From an uncultured Ruminococcus sp. (lineage in GTDB: Bacteria; Bacillota; Clostridia; Oscillospirales; Acutalibacteraceae): DNA of 49,376 nucleotides. Location: the NCBI GenBank assembly GCA_902790475.1, contig CADASG010000019.1, positions 1 through 49,376 on the forward strand, given 5' to 3'. Below the pieces are notes generated by a model. The model was not told where the DNA came from. It saw nothing but the letters and a program-made list of their open reading frames with translations, and made no database searches. The translations under genes were made by a program, and so were the position numbers. Below, in pieces: positions 17,140 to 24,389 of this stretch (position 1 is the first letter of the stretch; every line of letters begins with the position of its first letter).

Positions 17140-17547
17140 CTATTTCTCCAGATTGTTTCTTAACATGGTAGAGGATATCCCGTCCGTATGCGGAAAGTAG
17201 ACAAACTCTACGCCGGTATCCCTGAATTGATCCTCATACTTTTTCCAGGCGTCGCTGCCCTTCCAGTCGGAACCGACAAACATCTTATCAAACCGATACT
17301 TTTCCCATGCTTCGTATTTATTCTTATCCGTCTGCGGAACAACGCGGTCAACATACCGTATCGCTTCTACGATCCGGACCCTGTCGTTAAAGGGAATAAG
17401 AGGCATATGTCCTTTTTCGGAAGCAACCAGCTCGTCCGTACTGACGCCCACGATCAGGTAGTCGCAGGCTTCTTTTGCCCGCCGCAGAATATTGAGATGT
17501 CCGATATGGAACATATCAAAGACACCGGTCGTATATCCGATAACCAA
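17140..17547 (-). CDS. tagD: CTP-dependent cytidylyltransferase, TagD/glycerol-3-phosphate type
   Basis: 135 residues, the usual length for TagD. GVFDMFHIGHLNIL at residues 8-21 contains the nucleotide-binding HxGH (His14, His17), and DGISSTMLR near the end corresponds to the second signature. Family members couple CTP to glycerol-3-phosphate or related alcohol phosphates, giving a CDP-alcohol. The start is TTG at 17547, 7 nt after AGGAGAA. It sits directly after a CDP-alcohol transferase gene, so the pair probably makes and uses a CDP-linked group for the polymer. Ethanolamine- or ribitol-type substrates are not excluded. Confidence 0.85.
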   Translation of the reverse strand: MVIGYTTGVFDMFHIGHLNILRRAKEACDYLIVGVSTDELVASEKGHMPLIPFNDRVRIVEAIRYVDRVVPQTDKNKYEAWEKYRFDKMFVGSDWKGSDAWKKYEDQFRDTGVEFVYFPHTDGISSTMLRNNLEK

Positions 17548-17550
17548 GAG

Positions 17551-18351
17551 TTAATTCTCCTTTTCCATCTCTCTGCGCTTCGCCTGCGCCGTTTTCTCAA
17601 ACACTGATGCCTTCCTGCAGTAGATCACGCTCACAGCAAGGAACGATAGTATATAGTAAGCGGTATAACATACCAGCATGATATCAAAAGTATTGGTGAA
17701 CAAAGAAACAAACAGCCACGGCATAAACAATCCGGCAACACCGAAGTTCTTGTCGATCTGCTCTCTGATGTAGGCAAAGCTGCGTTTATCCTCGGTATCC
17801 TTGAGCGTGATATCATCGGTTTCATGAAGGATATTTTTCGCGGCAAAATAGCAGTTCATATATTTTTGATGAACAAGGCGCATGTACATATTTGCCGTCG
17901 CGCCGATACCGCCGATCAAAATCAGCGTCCAGCGAAAGCCCTCGGGTACCAGAAACGAGGTGTGGAACGCCGCCATACCAAGTGCGATCGTCGTAAAGGA
18001 AAACGGTCCGTAACCTGCAGCGGCGTCAAAGAAATCGCCCATAAAAGAATTGTTTTTCTTAACTCTGGCAATGTTTCCGTCAACGCAGTCCAGAACCAAC
18101 CAGAAATTTGTCAGAATAACGCCTGCCAACATACACCAAAACTGATCGAGGCTCAGCAAAACCGCTGCGACAAAAATCAGGACCCACGAAAGCACGGAAA
18201 CCATGTTTGCCGTCCAGCCTGTGTTAATAAACAGGTACGTCACGGGAAAGGACGCCTTTCTGACCCACAGCTGTACCCAAAGAGAGCTGCGGCTGTTTTT
18301 CTTTTTTGTTAAAGATCGTTTTATCTCACTGTATGTATACTTGTGTTTCAT
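17551..18351 (-). CDS. CDP-alcohol phosphatidyltransferase family membrane protein with variant active site
   Basis: 266 residues with about six membrane segments. The CDP-alcohol motif starts at Asp88: DCVDGNIAR, then Gly105 and Asp109 at the expected spacing. The fourth Asp, expected at residue 113, is Gly (DAAAGYG), so the usual catalytic-base position is altered. Canonical enzymes transfer a phospho-alcohol from or to CDP-linked donors, including phospholipid synthesis. Location in a polysaccharide locus beside a TagD-like enzyme suggests handling of a CDP-linked head group for polymer decoration rather than housekeeping lipid synthesis. Confidence 0.82.
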   Translation of the reverse strand: MKHKYTYSEIKRSLTKKKNSRSSLWVQLWVRKASFPVTYLFINTGWTANMVSVLSWVLIFVAAVLLSLDQFWCMLAGVILTNFWLVLDCVDGNIARVKKNNSFMGDFFDAAAGYGPFSFTTIALGMAAFHTSFLVPEGFRWTLILIGGIGATANMYMRLVHQKYMNCYFAAKNILHETDDITLKDTEDKRSFAYIREQIDKNFGVAGLFMPWLFVSLFTNTFDIMLVCYTAYYILSFLAVSVIYCRKASVFEKTAQAKRREMEKEN

Positions 18352-18368
18352 TCAGACACTCCGTACAT

Positions 18369-19517
18369 TTAAAGTACTTCCTTATATATTTTCCACATCG
18401 CGTTCAGCGCATGTGTCTTATCAAACTGCTGAACCGCCTTTTGACAGGGGTCTTTCATTTTTTTTCGCAAATCAGGGTCATCTGTAAGCTTTACGATCGC
18501 CGATGCAAACGCATCCGCGTCGTCCGGAGGGCACGCATACCCGGTCACGCCGTTTTTCACATAATCCAGGATCCCGTGTATGTTTGACGCGATAAGCGGT
18601 ATCCCGGCTGCCATTAATTCAATTCCCGCGAGTCCCAATCCTTCGATTTTTGAGGGAAATGCGCCGATATCCGCTGTTTTGCACAGCTCGGGGATATCCT
18701 GCCGAAAGCCGAGGAAAATCACCCTTTCCCTCACCTTTAGTTCTTCCGAAAGCTTGACCAAATACTCTTTCAGGGGTCCTTTTCCGCAAATGACATAGTA
18801 AATATCCCTGCGATCCAGCATCGAAAGCGCTTTGATGATAACCTCATGGTTTTTTCGTTCAATCAGCTCGCCGACCGAGAGTATCATCACAGCGTTTCCC
18901 TTGACGCCTATACTCTTTTTGTATACTTCTTTATCGACCTGAGCGCTCTCAAAGCGTTTAATATCAACGCCTACTCCCGGAATATAACGGACGTTTCGTG
19001 TATGGAATCGCTGTGCGCGGTGATAGTCCTCTTTGCAAATAGTTACAAGATAATCGCAGTATCGTGACAACTGCCGTTCTATCGGATAATAGATCAGCCA
19101 GTTCTTTTTGGGTGACGCGTTATGAAAATGAAAGCCGTGACAGGTATACATCACGGTGGTGCCGCTTTTTCTTGCCTTACGCGCCGCCAACCTTGTATAA
19201 ACCGATGCCGCAGGAGTATGACAGTGGATCAGATCAAAGACATTCTCATTTATTAGCTGCCTGAGCATTCGGTATGCGTCCATATTCTTTTTACCCAAAG
19301 GGCTGCGATCGAACGGGATATTGTGCCAGATGACCCCGTCTTTTCCTGACTGTTCAACATAAGCGACGGTTCTGTTTACATCGGTATCATCCATATAATC
19401 GAGATTACAGGCTACATGGACTTCACAACCCAGCTCCTTTTGTAAAAACAGTATGTTTTCCTGATTGAACCATTCAATAAAGGATATGACGCTGGCGACA
19501 ATAAGCACCTTTTTCAC
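18369..19517 (-). CDS. Family 4 glycosyltransferase (EpsD/EpsF-like)
   Basis: 382 residues from a GTG start 7 nt after GGAG. N-terminal features DLIHCHTPAASVYTRLAARKAR and YTCHGFHFH are typical of EpsD-type GT4 enzymes. The donor domain shows ILSVGELIERKNHEVII, GKGPLKEYL, VIFLGFRQDIPEL and PSKIEGLGLAGIELMAAGIPL. As the first glycosyltransferase after the initiating transferase, it is likely to add the second sugar to the lipid-linked primer. Confidence 0.88.
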   Translation of the reverse strand: MKKVLIVASVISFIEWFNQENILFLQKELGCEVHVACNLDYMDDTDVNRTVAYVEQSGKDGVIWHNIPFDRSPLGKKNMDAYRMLRQLINENVFDLIHCHTPAASVYTRLAARKARKSGTTVMYTCHGFHFHNASPKKNWLIYYPIERQLSRYCDYLVTICKEDYHRAQRFHTRNVRYIPGVGVDIKRFESAQVDKEVYKKSIGVKGNAVMILSVGELIERKNHEVIIKALSMLDRRDIYYVICGKGPLKEYLVKLSEELKVRERVIFLGFRQDIPELCKTADIGAFPSKIEGLGLAGIELMAAGIPLIASNIHGILDYVKNGVTGYACPPDDADAFASAIVKLTDDPDLRKKMKDPCQKAVQQFDKTHALNAMWKIYKEVL

Positions 19518-19532
19518 ACAATCACTCCGTTG

Positions 19533-20267
19533 TTACGATACATTCTTCAGCAGTTCAGCAGCATGCCGTTGCTTTTGCTGATAGCATTCAAGAGTGACCT
19601 TCTTTTCTTTGAGCAGATAATCACCGAAATCATCACAAATATCGATCTCGTTTACTTCGGGATCACGCTTGAACATTTTATATATCGTCTTTAATACAAT
19701 CTTAAAATCTTCTCTAAAACTGATGCGCTCTATGTATTCCAGGTCGATACGCAGCTTGACTTCCCAGGCAAGCGCGTTTCTGCCGCTCACCTGAGCAAGA
19801 CCGCTCAGCCCCGGGCGCACCAAATGGCGTCGCCTCTGTTCATCAGTCATGAAAACCATATCTCTGACGAGCTGCGGGCGCGGTCCGATCACGCTCATAT
19901 GCCCGGCAAGAATATTCAATACCTCGGGCAGTTCATCCAGCGAGGTGGAGCGGAGCAGCTTTCCGAAGCGTGTCAGACGCACACTGTCGGGGAGCAACTT
20001 GCCGTTTTCATCTTTTTCATCAGTCATTGTTCGGAATTTGAATAGAGTAAATATCTTTTCTTCTCCGGTCTTGGGATCGATCTTCCCGGGGCGCGGCTGC
20101 TTGAATATCACGGGACTTCCGAGGTTGATCCTCACAAGCAGAGCCACGATGCCGTACAGCCAAAAGAATAGGATCATCGTCAGCAAGGCGCACAGAATAT
20201 CGATCAAACGCTTGATATACCTGCTGTAAATGCCGTTGACCGGGGAGCGGCGATGCGGTTTGATCAT
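19533..20267 (-). CDS. Initiating undecaprenyl-phosphate sugar-1-phosphate transferase
   Basis: 244 residues of the bacterial sugar transferase (small monotopic PGT, PglC/WcaJ-core) type. One N-terminal membrane helix (ILCALLTMILFFWLYGIVALLV) is followed by GSPVIFKQPRPG, FTLFKFRTMT, LLRSTSLDELPEVLNIL, MSVIGPRPQ and RPGLSGLAQVSGRNAL. It loads the first sugar phosphate onto the lipid carrier. It lacks the multi-helix N-terminal region of full WcaJ. Its start overlaps the aminotransferase stop as ATGA. That coupling suggests the aminotransferase makes an amino sugar used as the first residue. Confidence 0.9.
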   Translation of the reverse strand: MIKPHRRSPVNGIYSRYIKRLIDILCALLTMILFFWLYGIVALLVRINLGSPVIFKQPRPGKIDPKTGEEKIFTLFKFRTMTDEKDENGKLLPDSVRLTRFGKLLRSTSLDELPEVLNILAGHMSVIGPRPQLVRDMVFMTDEQRRRHLVRPGLSGLAQVSGRNALAWEVKLRIDLEYIERISFREDFKIVLKTIYKMFKRDPEVNEIDICDDFGDYLLKEKKVTLECYQQKQRHAAELLKNVS

Positions 20268-21448
20268 TCAAAACAGCTCCTTATGGTTTGAATAATGATA
20301 TCCTGCGTCTCAGCTTTCATCTTGTTATCGCTGGGTAAGCAAAGCCCACGCTCGAAAATATCCTCACATACGCTGAAACTGTCGTCAACACTGACTGAGG
20401 GGCAATCCTTGTAGACCGGCTGCATATGTAAAGGCTTCCAAATAGGGCGGCTTTCCACATTCATCGCCTTCAAGGTTTCAAATATCTCTGTCGGACAGCT
20501 CTTACCCGACTCTCTCTCAAAGGTCACGGTCATATCCGTGCGCTTCTGCTCGCACATCGCGCCCTTGTTGATGAGGATGCAGCTCAGCCAGAAATTCGGC
20601 TCGCTGTCGGGGGTGTGCGGATTCAGCGTGAGCGGCAGCCCGGTCAAGCCCTCCCGATATCTCTCGTAAATCGCTTTTTTCTGCGCGATATGATCTTCAA
20701 GATACGGCAGCTGACCGCGGATGATACCTGCGACGATATTGCTCATGCGGTAGTTGTAGCCAATCTCTTCGTGCTGATACCACGGCACAGGTTCCTTTGA
20801 CTGCGTTGAGAGCTTGCGGATGTGTTCGGCGATTTTTTCATCATCAGTCAGAAGACATCCCCCGGTAGATCCGGTGATGATCTTGTTTCCGTTGAAGCTG
20901 ATGACATTCAGATGACCGAACGTTCCGCTCATTTTTCCGCGATAGGACGCTCCGAAGGACTCTGCCGCGTCCTCAATCAGAACTGCACCGTACCTGTCGC
21001 AGATATCTCTGATCTCGTCGAGCTTTGACGGCGTGCCGTAAAGATTAGCGCATATGACCGCTTTTGCGTTCGGGTACAGCTTAAAAGCTTTCTCGAGTGC
21101 GACGGGATCCATATTCCATGAGTCATACTCTGAGTCGATCAAAACGGGGGTAGCGTTCTCATAGATGACAGGATTGATCGTCGCGCAGAAAGTCATATCG
21201 GAACATAGCACATAGTCGCCTTTTCCTACTCCTGCTTCTATCACAGCCAGATGCAGCGCGGAAGTACCGCTGGAAAGTGCGACGGCATATCGGCACCCGA
21301 TTTTTTCACAAACCAGACGTTCGATCTCGTCAATATTTTCCCCTATAGTCGATTTCCAGTTTGTGAGTATTGCTTCTTTGATATAGTCTATTTCTTCCTC
21401 GTGGTAAGTAGGCGTGGATATCCACACCTTCTCGGAAAAGATTTCCAT
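20264..21448 (-). CDS. DegT/DnrJ/EryC1-type sugar aminotransferase (PLP)
   Basis: 394 residues. PLP features are present: SSGTSALHLA, DMTFCATINPV, EDAAESFGASYRGKMSGTFG, and the Schiff-base lysine in SFNGNKIITGSTGG near residue 185. These enzymes aminate 4-keto (or 3-keto) nucleotide sugars. No dedicated 4,6-dehydratase is adjacent; the only one visible is CapE at the other end of the locus, so the two may share an intermediate or the ketosugar may be made elsewhere. AAGGATGGG precedes the ATG, and a degenerate mobile repeat lies just upstream. Confidence 0.88.
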   Translation of the reverse strand: MEIFSEKVWISTPTYHEEEIDYIKEAILTNWKSTIGENIDEIERLVCEKIGCRYAVALSSGTSALHLAVIEAGVGKGDYVLCSDMTFCATINPVIYENATPVLIDSEYDSWNMDPVALEKAFKLYPNAKAVICANLYGTPSKLDEIRDICDRYGAVLIEDAAESFGASYRGKMSGTFGHLNVISFNGNKIITGSTGGCLLTDDEKIAEHIRKLSTQSKEPVPWYQHEEIGYNYRMSNIVAGIIRGQLPYLEDHIAQKKAIYERYREGLTGLPLTLNPHTPDSEPNFWLSCILINKGAMCEQKRTDMTVTFERESGKSCPTEIFETLKAMNVESRPIWKPLHMQPVYKDCPSVSVDDSFSVCEDIFERGLCLPSDNKMKAETQDIIIQTIRSCFE

Positions 21449-21463
21449 TTCTACCCATCCTTT

Positions 21464-21594
21464 TAAGGCAATACCGCATAATTCAGGTGTGCGGATTGCG
21501 CAGTAGCTTTGAATGGATTATGTTACCCAAATCGAAGATTTGGACATAATCTCAAGATCTTTCGCCGGGTCGTTCAAATGAAGTGAGATAAGAC
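21464..21594 (+). repeat. Degenerate miniature element with an inserted hairpin
   Basis: After TTA, bases 21466-21505 match 24026-24065 exactly (40 bp: element end plus inner sequence). After about 50 unrelated bases, 21555-21590 (starting AAGATCTTTCGCCGGG) again resemble the element with many mismatches. The unrelated block is a perfect-arm hairpin: ATTATGT and CCAAATC pair with GATTTGG and ACATAAT (21517-21550, one 3-nt bulge). The cpsD stop codon lies at the far edge. The hairpin lies in the cpsD to aminotransferase junction of the operon message. Confidence 0.75.
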
Positions 21595-22329
21595 TTACTT
21601 CTTATAGTAGTAATAATTATAATAGTATTTGCTGTACTTTCCACGCTTGTAGTATTTTCGGTGCTCGTCAACGCCGTTGTAGACAAATCCCAGTGCCTTG
21701 GCGCCGGCAAAATCCAGCTGGCGCAGCATCTCATTGATTTTTGAACACTCGGATTCACAGTGACGCACTACCATCAAATAGCCATCCACGATGTTCGCAA
21801 GCATAACCGCATCGCTGACAATGGTAACGGGCGGAAAATCTAAAATAATGAAGTCGTAGTATTTCTTCAAAAACTCAACAAACGACGTCATCTGCTTGGA
21901 TTCCAACAGTATGGTCGGATCGGGAGGAATGTCGCCTGCGGTCATAATATCAATGCCATACGTTTTGGAACGGCGGATCATTGGTTTTTCACTATCCTGC
22001 GTACCGGACAAAAAGTTTGATAAACCGGGCTTCGCTTCAATACCGAGCTTGGACGCTACCGTCGGCAGGCGCAGGTCACAGTCAACGATAATAACCTTCT
22101 TATTTATCTGTGCAAAGGAGATAGCGAGGTTGAGCGCCACCGAGCTTTTGCCGTCGCCTCGGTCGGCGGATACAACGCCGATACACTTGCTTTCATTACC
22201 CGGTAACGAGAACATAACGTTTGTACGCAGGGATTTGTAGGCTTCCTTGACAGTGAACGGAGACTGCTCCGAAAGCAGCATCTTCTTTGGATCGAAAACC
22301 GAGGTGGACTTTTTATTTCTTTTCATCAT
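21595..22329 (-). CDS. cpsD: BY-kinase (capsular tyrosine kinase), CpsD/EpsB type
   Basis: 244 residues with Walker A ADRGDGKSS (Lys61), Walker A' VIIVDCDLRLP (Asp83/Asp85) and a Walker B-like FIILDFPPV. The C-terminus is an extreme tyrosine cluster, about ten Tyr in the last 18 residues, the autophosphorylation tail of this family. It pairs with the membrane adaptor CpsC, which overlaps it by 17 bp, to control chain length and export. No CpsB phosphatase gene is seen in the window. Confidence 0.92.
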   Translation of the reverse strand: MMKRNKKSTSVFDPKKMLLSEQSPFTVKEAYKSLRTNVMFSLPGNESKCIGVVSADRGDGKSSVALNLAISFAQINKKVIIVDCDLRLPTVASKLGIEAKPGLSNFLSGTQDSEKPMIRRSKTYGIDIMTAGDIPPDPTILLESKQMTSFVEFLKKYYDFIILDFPPVTIVSDAVMLANIVDGYLMVVRHCESECSKINEMLRQLDFAGAKALGFVYNGVDEHRKYYKRGKYSKYYYNYYYYKK

Positions 22330-23146
22330 TCAACCCCTCGCCTTCCTCGCTGTTCTGCTTTTCGTCGTGTTCTTCGTCGTGATCTTTTTTGTGACCGTAG
22401 GAATAGTAGTTGTAGTAGTCCGAACCGATGCTTCCGGCTCTGTTGACATCGGGTATCACTCCGAGAATCGGCAAAGAAAACCTGCTTTCCAAATCGTTTT
22501 CATTCTTGACGGTATCATCCAGGAAGTAGCGGACAATGACCCACGCGGAAATCAACAGGGCTCCGATAATAAAGCCAATTAACGCGTAGCGGGTATAGCT
22601 CGGCTTGTAACGCTTTTCCGTATACTGGGGATAGTCGATGATTTTCATCGAACTTCCCTCAACGATGTTCGCCATCTGTGCAGGCGCGGTGCTCGCGATT
22701 TCCTTGGCAAACTCATATGCCGTTTTGGGACTGGTGCTGACAACATAAAGTGTGATGATCTGCGTTTCGTCCTCAACCTCGGTTGACACCATATCCTGAA
22801 GCGCTTCATAGGAAGCGTCCATATCGATGGCTTTTGCTGCGGTAGTCAGGATCCGCGCACTCATAAGCGTTGTTTTGTATGTTCTGACGATCTGCGTGGA
22901 AGCGTTGACGTCGGATACAGAGAGATAATCCGTGTTCTTCTGCGTCTGCTTATTGTTGATATATGCGGTAAAGGCACACCGATAGGTGGGCTTCACAAAA
23001 ATTTTGGCTCCGACAAATGACGCCGCGCCCACCAGCAAGCCTACCAGTACAATAAGCCACAGCCTCCTAAGAAGCTCCTTGAGCACGGGGATCAGATTGA
23101 TCTCCATCTCTACGTTATCAGTTGTTTTTACGTTGTTTTTCTTCAT
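22313..23146 (-). CDS. cpsC: Polysaccharide co-polymerase / chain-length determinant, CpsC (Wzz family)
   Basis: 277 residues. One membrane helix near the N-terminus (LIVLVGLLVGAASFVGAKIF), an extracellular Wzz domain, and a second helix (YALIGFIIGALLISAWVIV) preceded by the Pro-rich RYKPSYTRYA. The cytoplasmic tail is unusual: Tyr-rich (SDYYNYYSYG) then His/Asp/Glu/Lys-rich. It activates CpsD and regulates polymer length. GAGG lies 7 nt before ATG. It is the first gene of the locus, behind a structured leader and a consensus promoter. Confidence 0.9.
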   Translation of the reverse strand: MKKNNVKTTDNVEMEINLIPVLKELLRRLWLIVLVGLLVGAASFVGAKIFVKPTYRCAFTAYINNKQTQKNTDYLSVSDVNASTQIVRTYKTTLMSARILTTAAKAIDMDASYEALQDMVSTEVEDETQIITLYVVSTSPKTAYEFAKEIASTAPAQMANIVEGSSMKIIDYPQYTEKRYKPSYTRYALIGFIIGALLISAWVIVRYFLDDTVKNENDLESRFSLPILGVIPDVNRAGSIGSDYYNYYSYGHKKDHDEEHDEKQNSEEGEGLNDEKK

Positions 23147-23167
23147 ACCTTTGCCTCAAAAAACTAT

Positions 23168-23250
23168 AGAGAGCCACTAATAATTCAATGTTGCGCAGAA
23201 GTGCGGAAGATTTCGTGCTAATGCGTAGCAGGGAATTGTTAGAGGCTCCC
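23168..23250 (-). ncRNA. Structured leader RNA of the polysaccharide operon (candidate)
   Basis: A long-range stem pairs 23170-23186 with 23233-23249: 14 of 17 positions are Watson-Crick and one more is G-U. It encloses two hairpins: TGCTA/TAGCA (23216-23230) and CGCA/TGCG around a 4-nt loop (23194-23205). This three-way junction ends about 24 nt before the cpsC start, and a run of six T's follows on the minus strand. The layout fits a cis-regulatory RNA. It does not match a riboswitch class I can recall, and ligand or protein control is unknown. Confidence 0.5.
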
Positions 23251-23289
23251 TTAATGATCTCCGGATATCAACCGTCGGGGATTGTATTT

Positions 23290-23329
23290 ATAATTCTAAA
23301 GCAGAATTATATGAATGTGCCCGTACGGG
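23290..23329 (-). promoter_or_regulatory. Dyad symmetries in the polysaccharide leader
   Basis: ATAATTCT and AGAATTAT form a perfect 8-bp hairpin around AAAGC (23290-23310). CCCGTACGGG at 23320-23329 is a perfect 10-bp palindrome, suitable as a dimeric-protein operator or as part of the leader fold. Both lie downstream of the probable start of transcription. Confidence 0.45.
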
Positions 23330-23495
23330 GAGAGCTGACATATCGTTGTATTAGGAAACTGCTCACATTGCTAAAAAAACATAATATTTGACAATATTTT
23401 ACATAAAAATCATGAAGTAATTCACTTCAATTTATTACACAGACCATTAAAAAATCAAAATTTTATCCAAAATAACCAAAAATATTATAGTTACT

Positions 23496-23523
23496 ATTAT
23501 ATCATCTTTTCTATTTGTGTCAA
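23496..23523 (-). promoter_or_regulatory. Consensus sigma-A promoter for the polysaccharide operon
   Basis: Read on the minus strand, TTGACA (23518-23523) and TATAAT (23496-23501) are both perfect hexamers with a 16-bp spacer. Transcription would start near 23489, leaving a leader of about 340 nt before cpsC. No other promoter of this quality was seen upstream of the locus. Confidence 0.75.
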
Positions 23524-24025
23524 GTGATAAATTTAATTGAAAGAAATATATAAAAATCTCGCAGAAATTTGTTGTAAATTATAATAATGGCACTCTCCGT
23601 TTGAAACGTGGTCGTTAAGCGTCGTACCTAAAAGTACTTCCTCGAACTCCCTGTTTATGCGCTTCCTCGAACTTCCATCATCCGTCACCGGAGGCGGTCG
23701 TTCTCGTCACCTTCGAGTCTCTTTCGGTGCGCAGTTTTTATGGCGCGCCGGAGTAGGGAGGATAGCGCCTGCCTCGTTTGTTGCGTCCACTTTCTGTGAG
23801 AAGGAATTCTTCTGCGCTCTCGTTAAAAACGTCGTACTGTGACGACGCACCCTTTCGAGTTGCCTTTTTCTAAAAACGATCTGTTAGACGAATTTTTATC
23901 AGGCGGTTGAAGCAAATAAGAAAAAATATATACAATGTGCTCTGAACGATGATAATTTAACAGTTATTAAGTTTTAAGTTTTCAGTATTCATTTAGAAAA
24001 TCCTTTCCGTCGGACTGAAAATTTA
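23524..24025. other. Gene-free stretch with a GC-rich block
   Basis: No convincing gene was found. Bases about 23580-23880 are GC-rich between AT-rich flanks and contain a short direct repeat (CTTCCTCGAACT at about 23636 and 23662). Short open frames occur on both strands here, none with a good ribosome site. A 13-bp perfect inverted repeat (TTAAGTTTTAAGT at 23967-23979 and its complement at 24169-24181) flanks the neighbouring miniature element, which suggests nested insertions. Confidence 0.6.
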
Positions 24026-24163
24026 AGGCAATACCGCATAATTCAGGTGTGCGGATTGCGCAGTAAGATTTTTCGTCAGGTTGTACAAATAAATTGAGGT
24101 AAGGCTGTCGCCTTGCCGATAATATTCAAGCAAGCCGTGCGCCTTGAATTGTGCGGTGTTGCC
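24026..24163 (+). repeat. Miniature inverted-repeat element, complete copy A
   Basis: 138 bp bounded by TTA on both sides. The ends AGGCAATACCGCATAATTCA and the complement of TGAATTGTGCGGTGTTGCC match at 17 of 19 positions compared. No open reading frame of note, so mobility would need a transposase in trans. Compared with copy B it has an internal segment replaced (CGTCAGGTTGTACAAATA instead of a GATTTTTTGGGC-containing piece), so the copies have diverged or recombined. Confidence 0.88.
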
Positions 24164-24200
24164 TTAAGACTTAAAACTTAAAAATGAATAATACAAAGCA

Positions 24201-24230
24201 AAAAACCTGCCACTTACGTGACAGGATTTT
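24201..24230 (-). terminator. Intrinsic terminator copy next to the partial tRNA
   Basis: CCTGCCAC and GTGACAGG pair around TTAC, with A-run and T-run on the two sides. It is nearly the same as the terminator after the intact tRNA-Arg at 25031-25063, so it was duplicated together with the tRNA 3' half, or is the original terminator displaced by an insertion. Confidence 0.75.
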
Positions 24231-24235
24231 TACTT

Positions 24236-24285
24236 TGGCGCGCCGGAAGAGACTCGAACTCCCGACCTTCTGATTCGTAGTCAGA
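24236..24285 (-). pseudogene. Duplicated 3' half of tRNA-Arg(ACG), probable att repeat
   Basis: The 53 bp 24233-24285 are identical to 25065-25117, which is the tRNA-Arg 3' half from CCA through the T and anticodon arms. Beyond the anticodon stem the match stops. This is the standard scar left by integrases that target the 3' end of tRNA genes, with the distal copy marking the far end of the inserted DNA. Confidence 0.85.
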
Positions 24286-24339
24286 AGCCTGAAATAGTTA
24301 CAAAATGGTAACTATCGGTTTAATTAATCTAATTTGTGA

Positions 24340-24368
24340 TTGAAAAAATGAGCAATAGTTGATATAAT
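24340..24368 (+). promoter_or_regulatory. Promoter of the toxin-antitoxin remnant
   Basis: TTGAAA (24340-24345) and TATAAT (24363-24368) are separated by 17 bp, 21 bp before the toxin start codon. It could still transcribe the antitoxin through the dead toxin gene. Confidence 0.7.
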
Positions 24369-24389
24369 AAAAATGAGGATGTGAGATGT

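Noticed and set aside
23388-23416. TTGACA on the + strand as a promoter
   Set aside because: No acceptable -10 at 16-18 bp and no + strand gene follows.
22313-23500. EAR-type or JUMPstart antitermination element for the polysaccharide operon
   Set aside because: Neither the EAR pseudoknot pattern nor a JUMPstart motif could be recognised, and no LoaP/RfaH gene is in the window. The leader is reported as unclassified.
23657-23842. 61-codon + strand frame in the GC-rich block
   Set aside because: No ribosome site, low-complexity composition and no recognisable family; similar short frames occur on the other strand.
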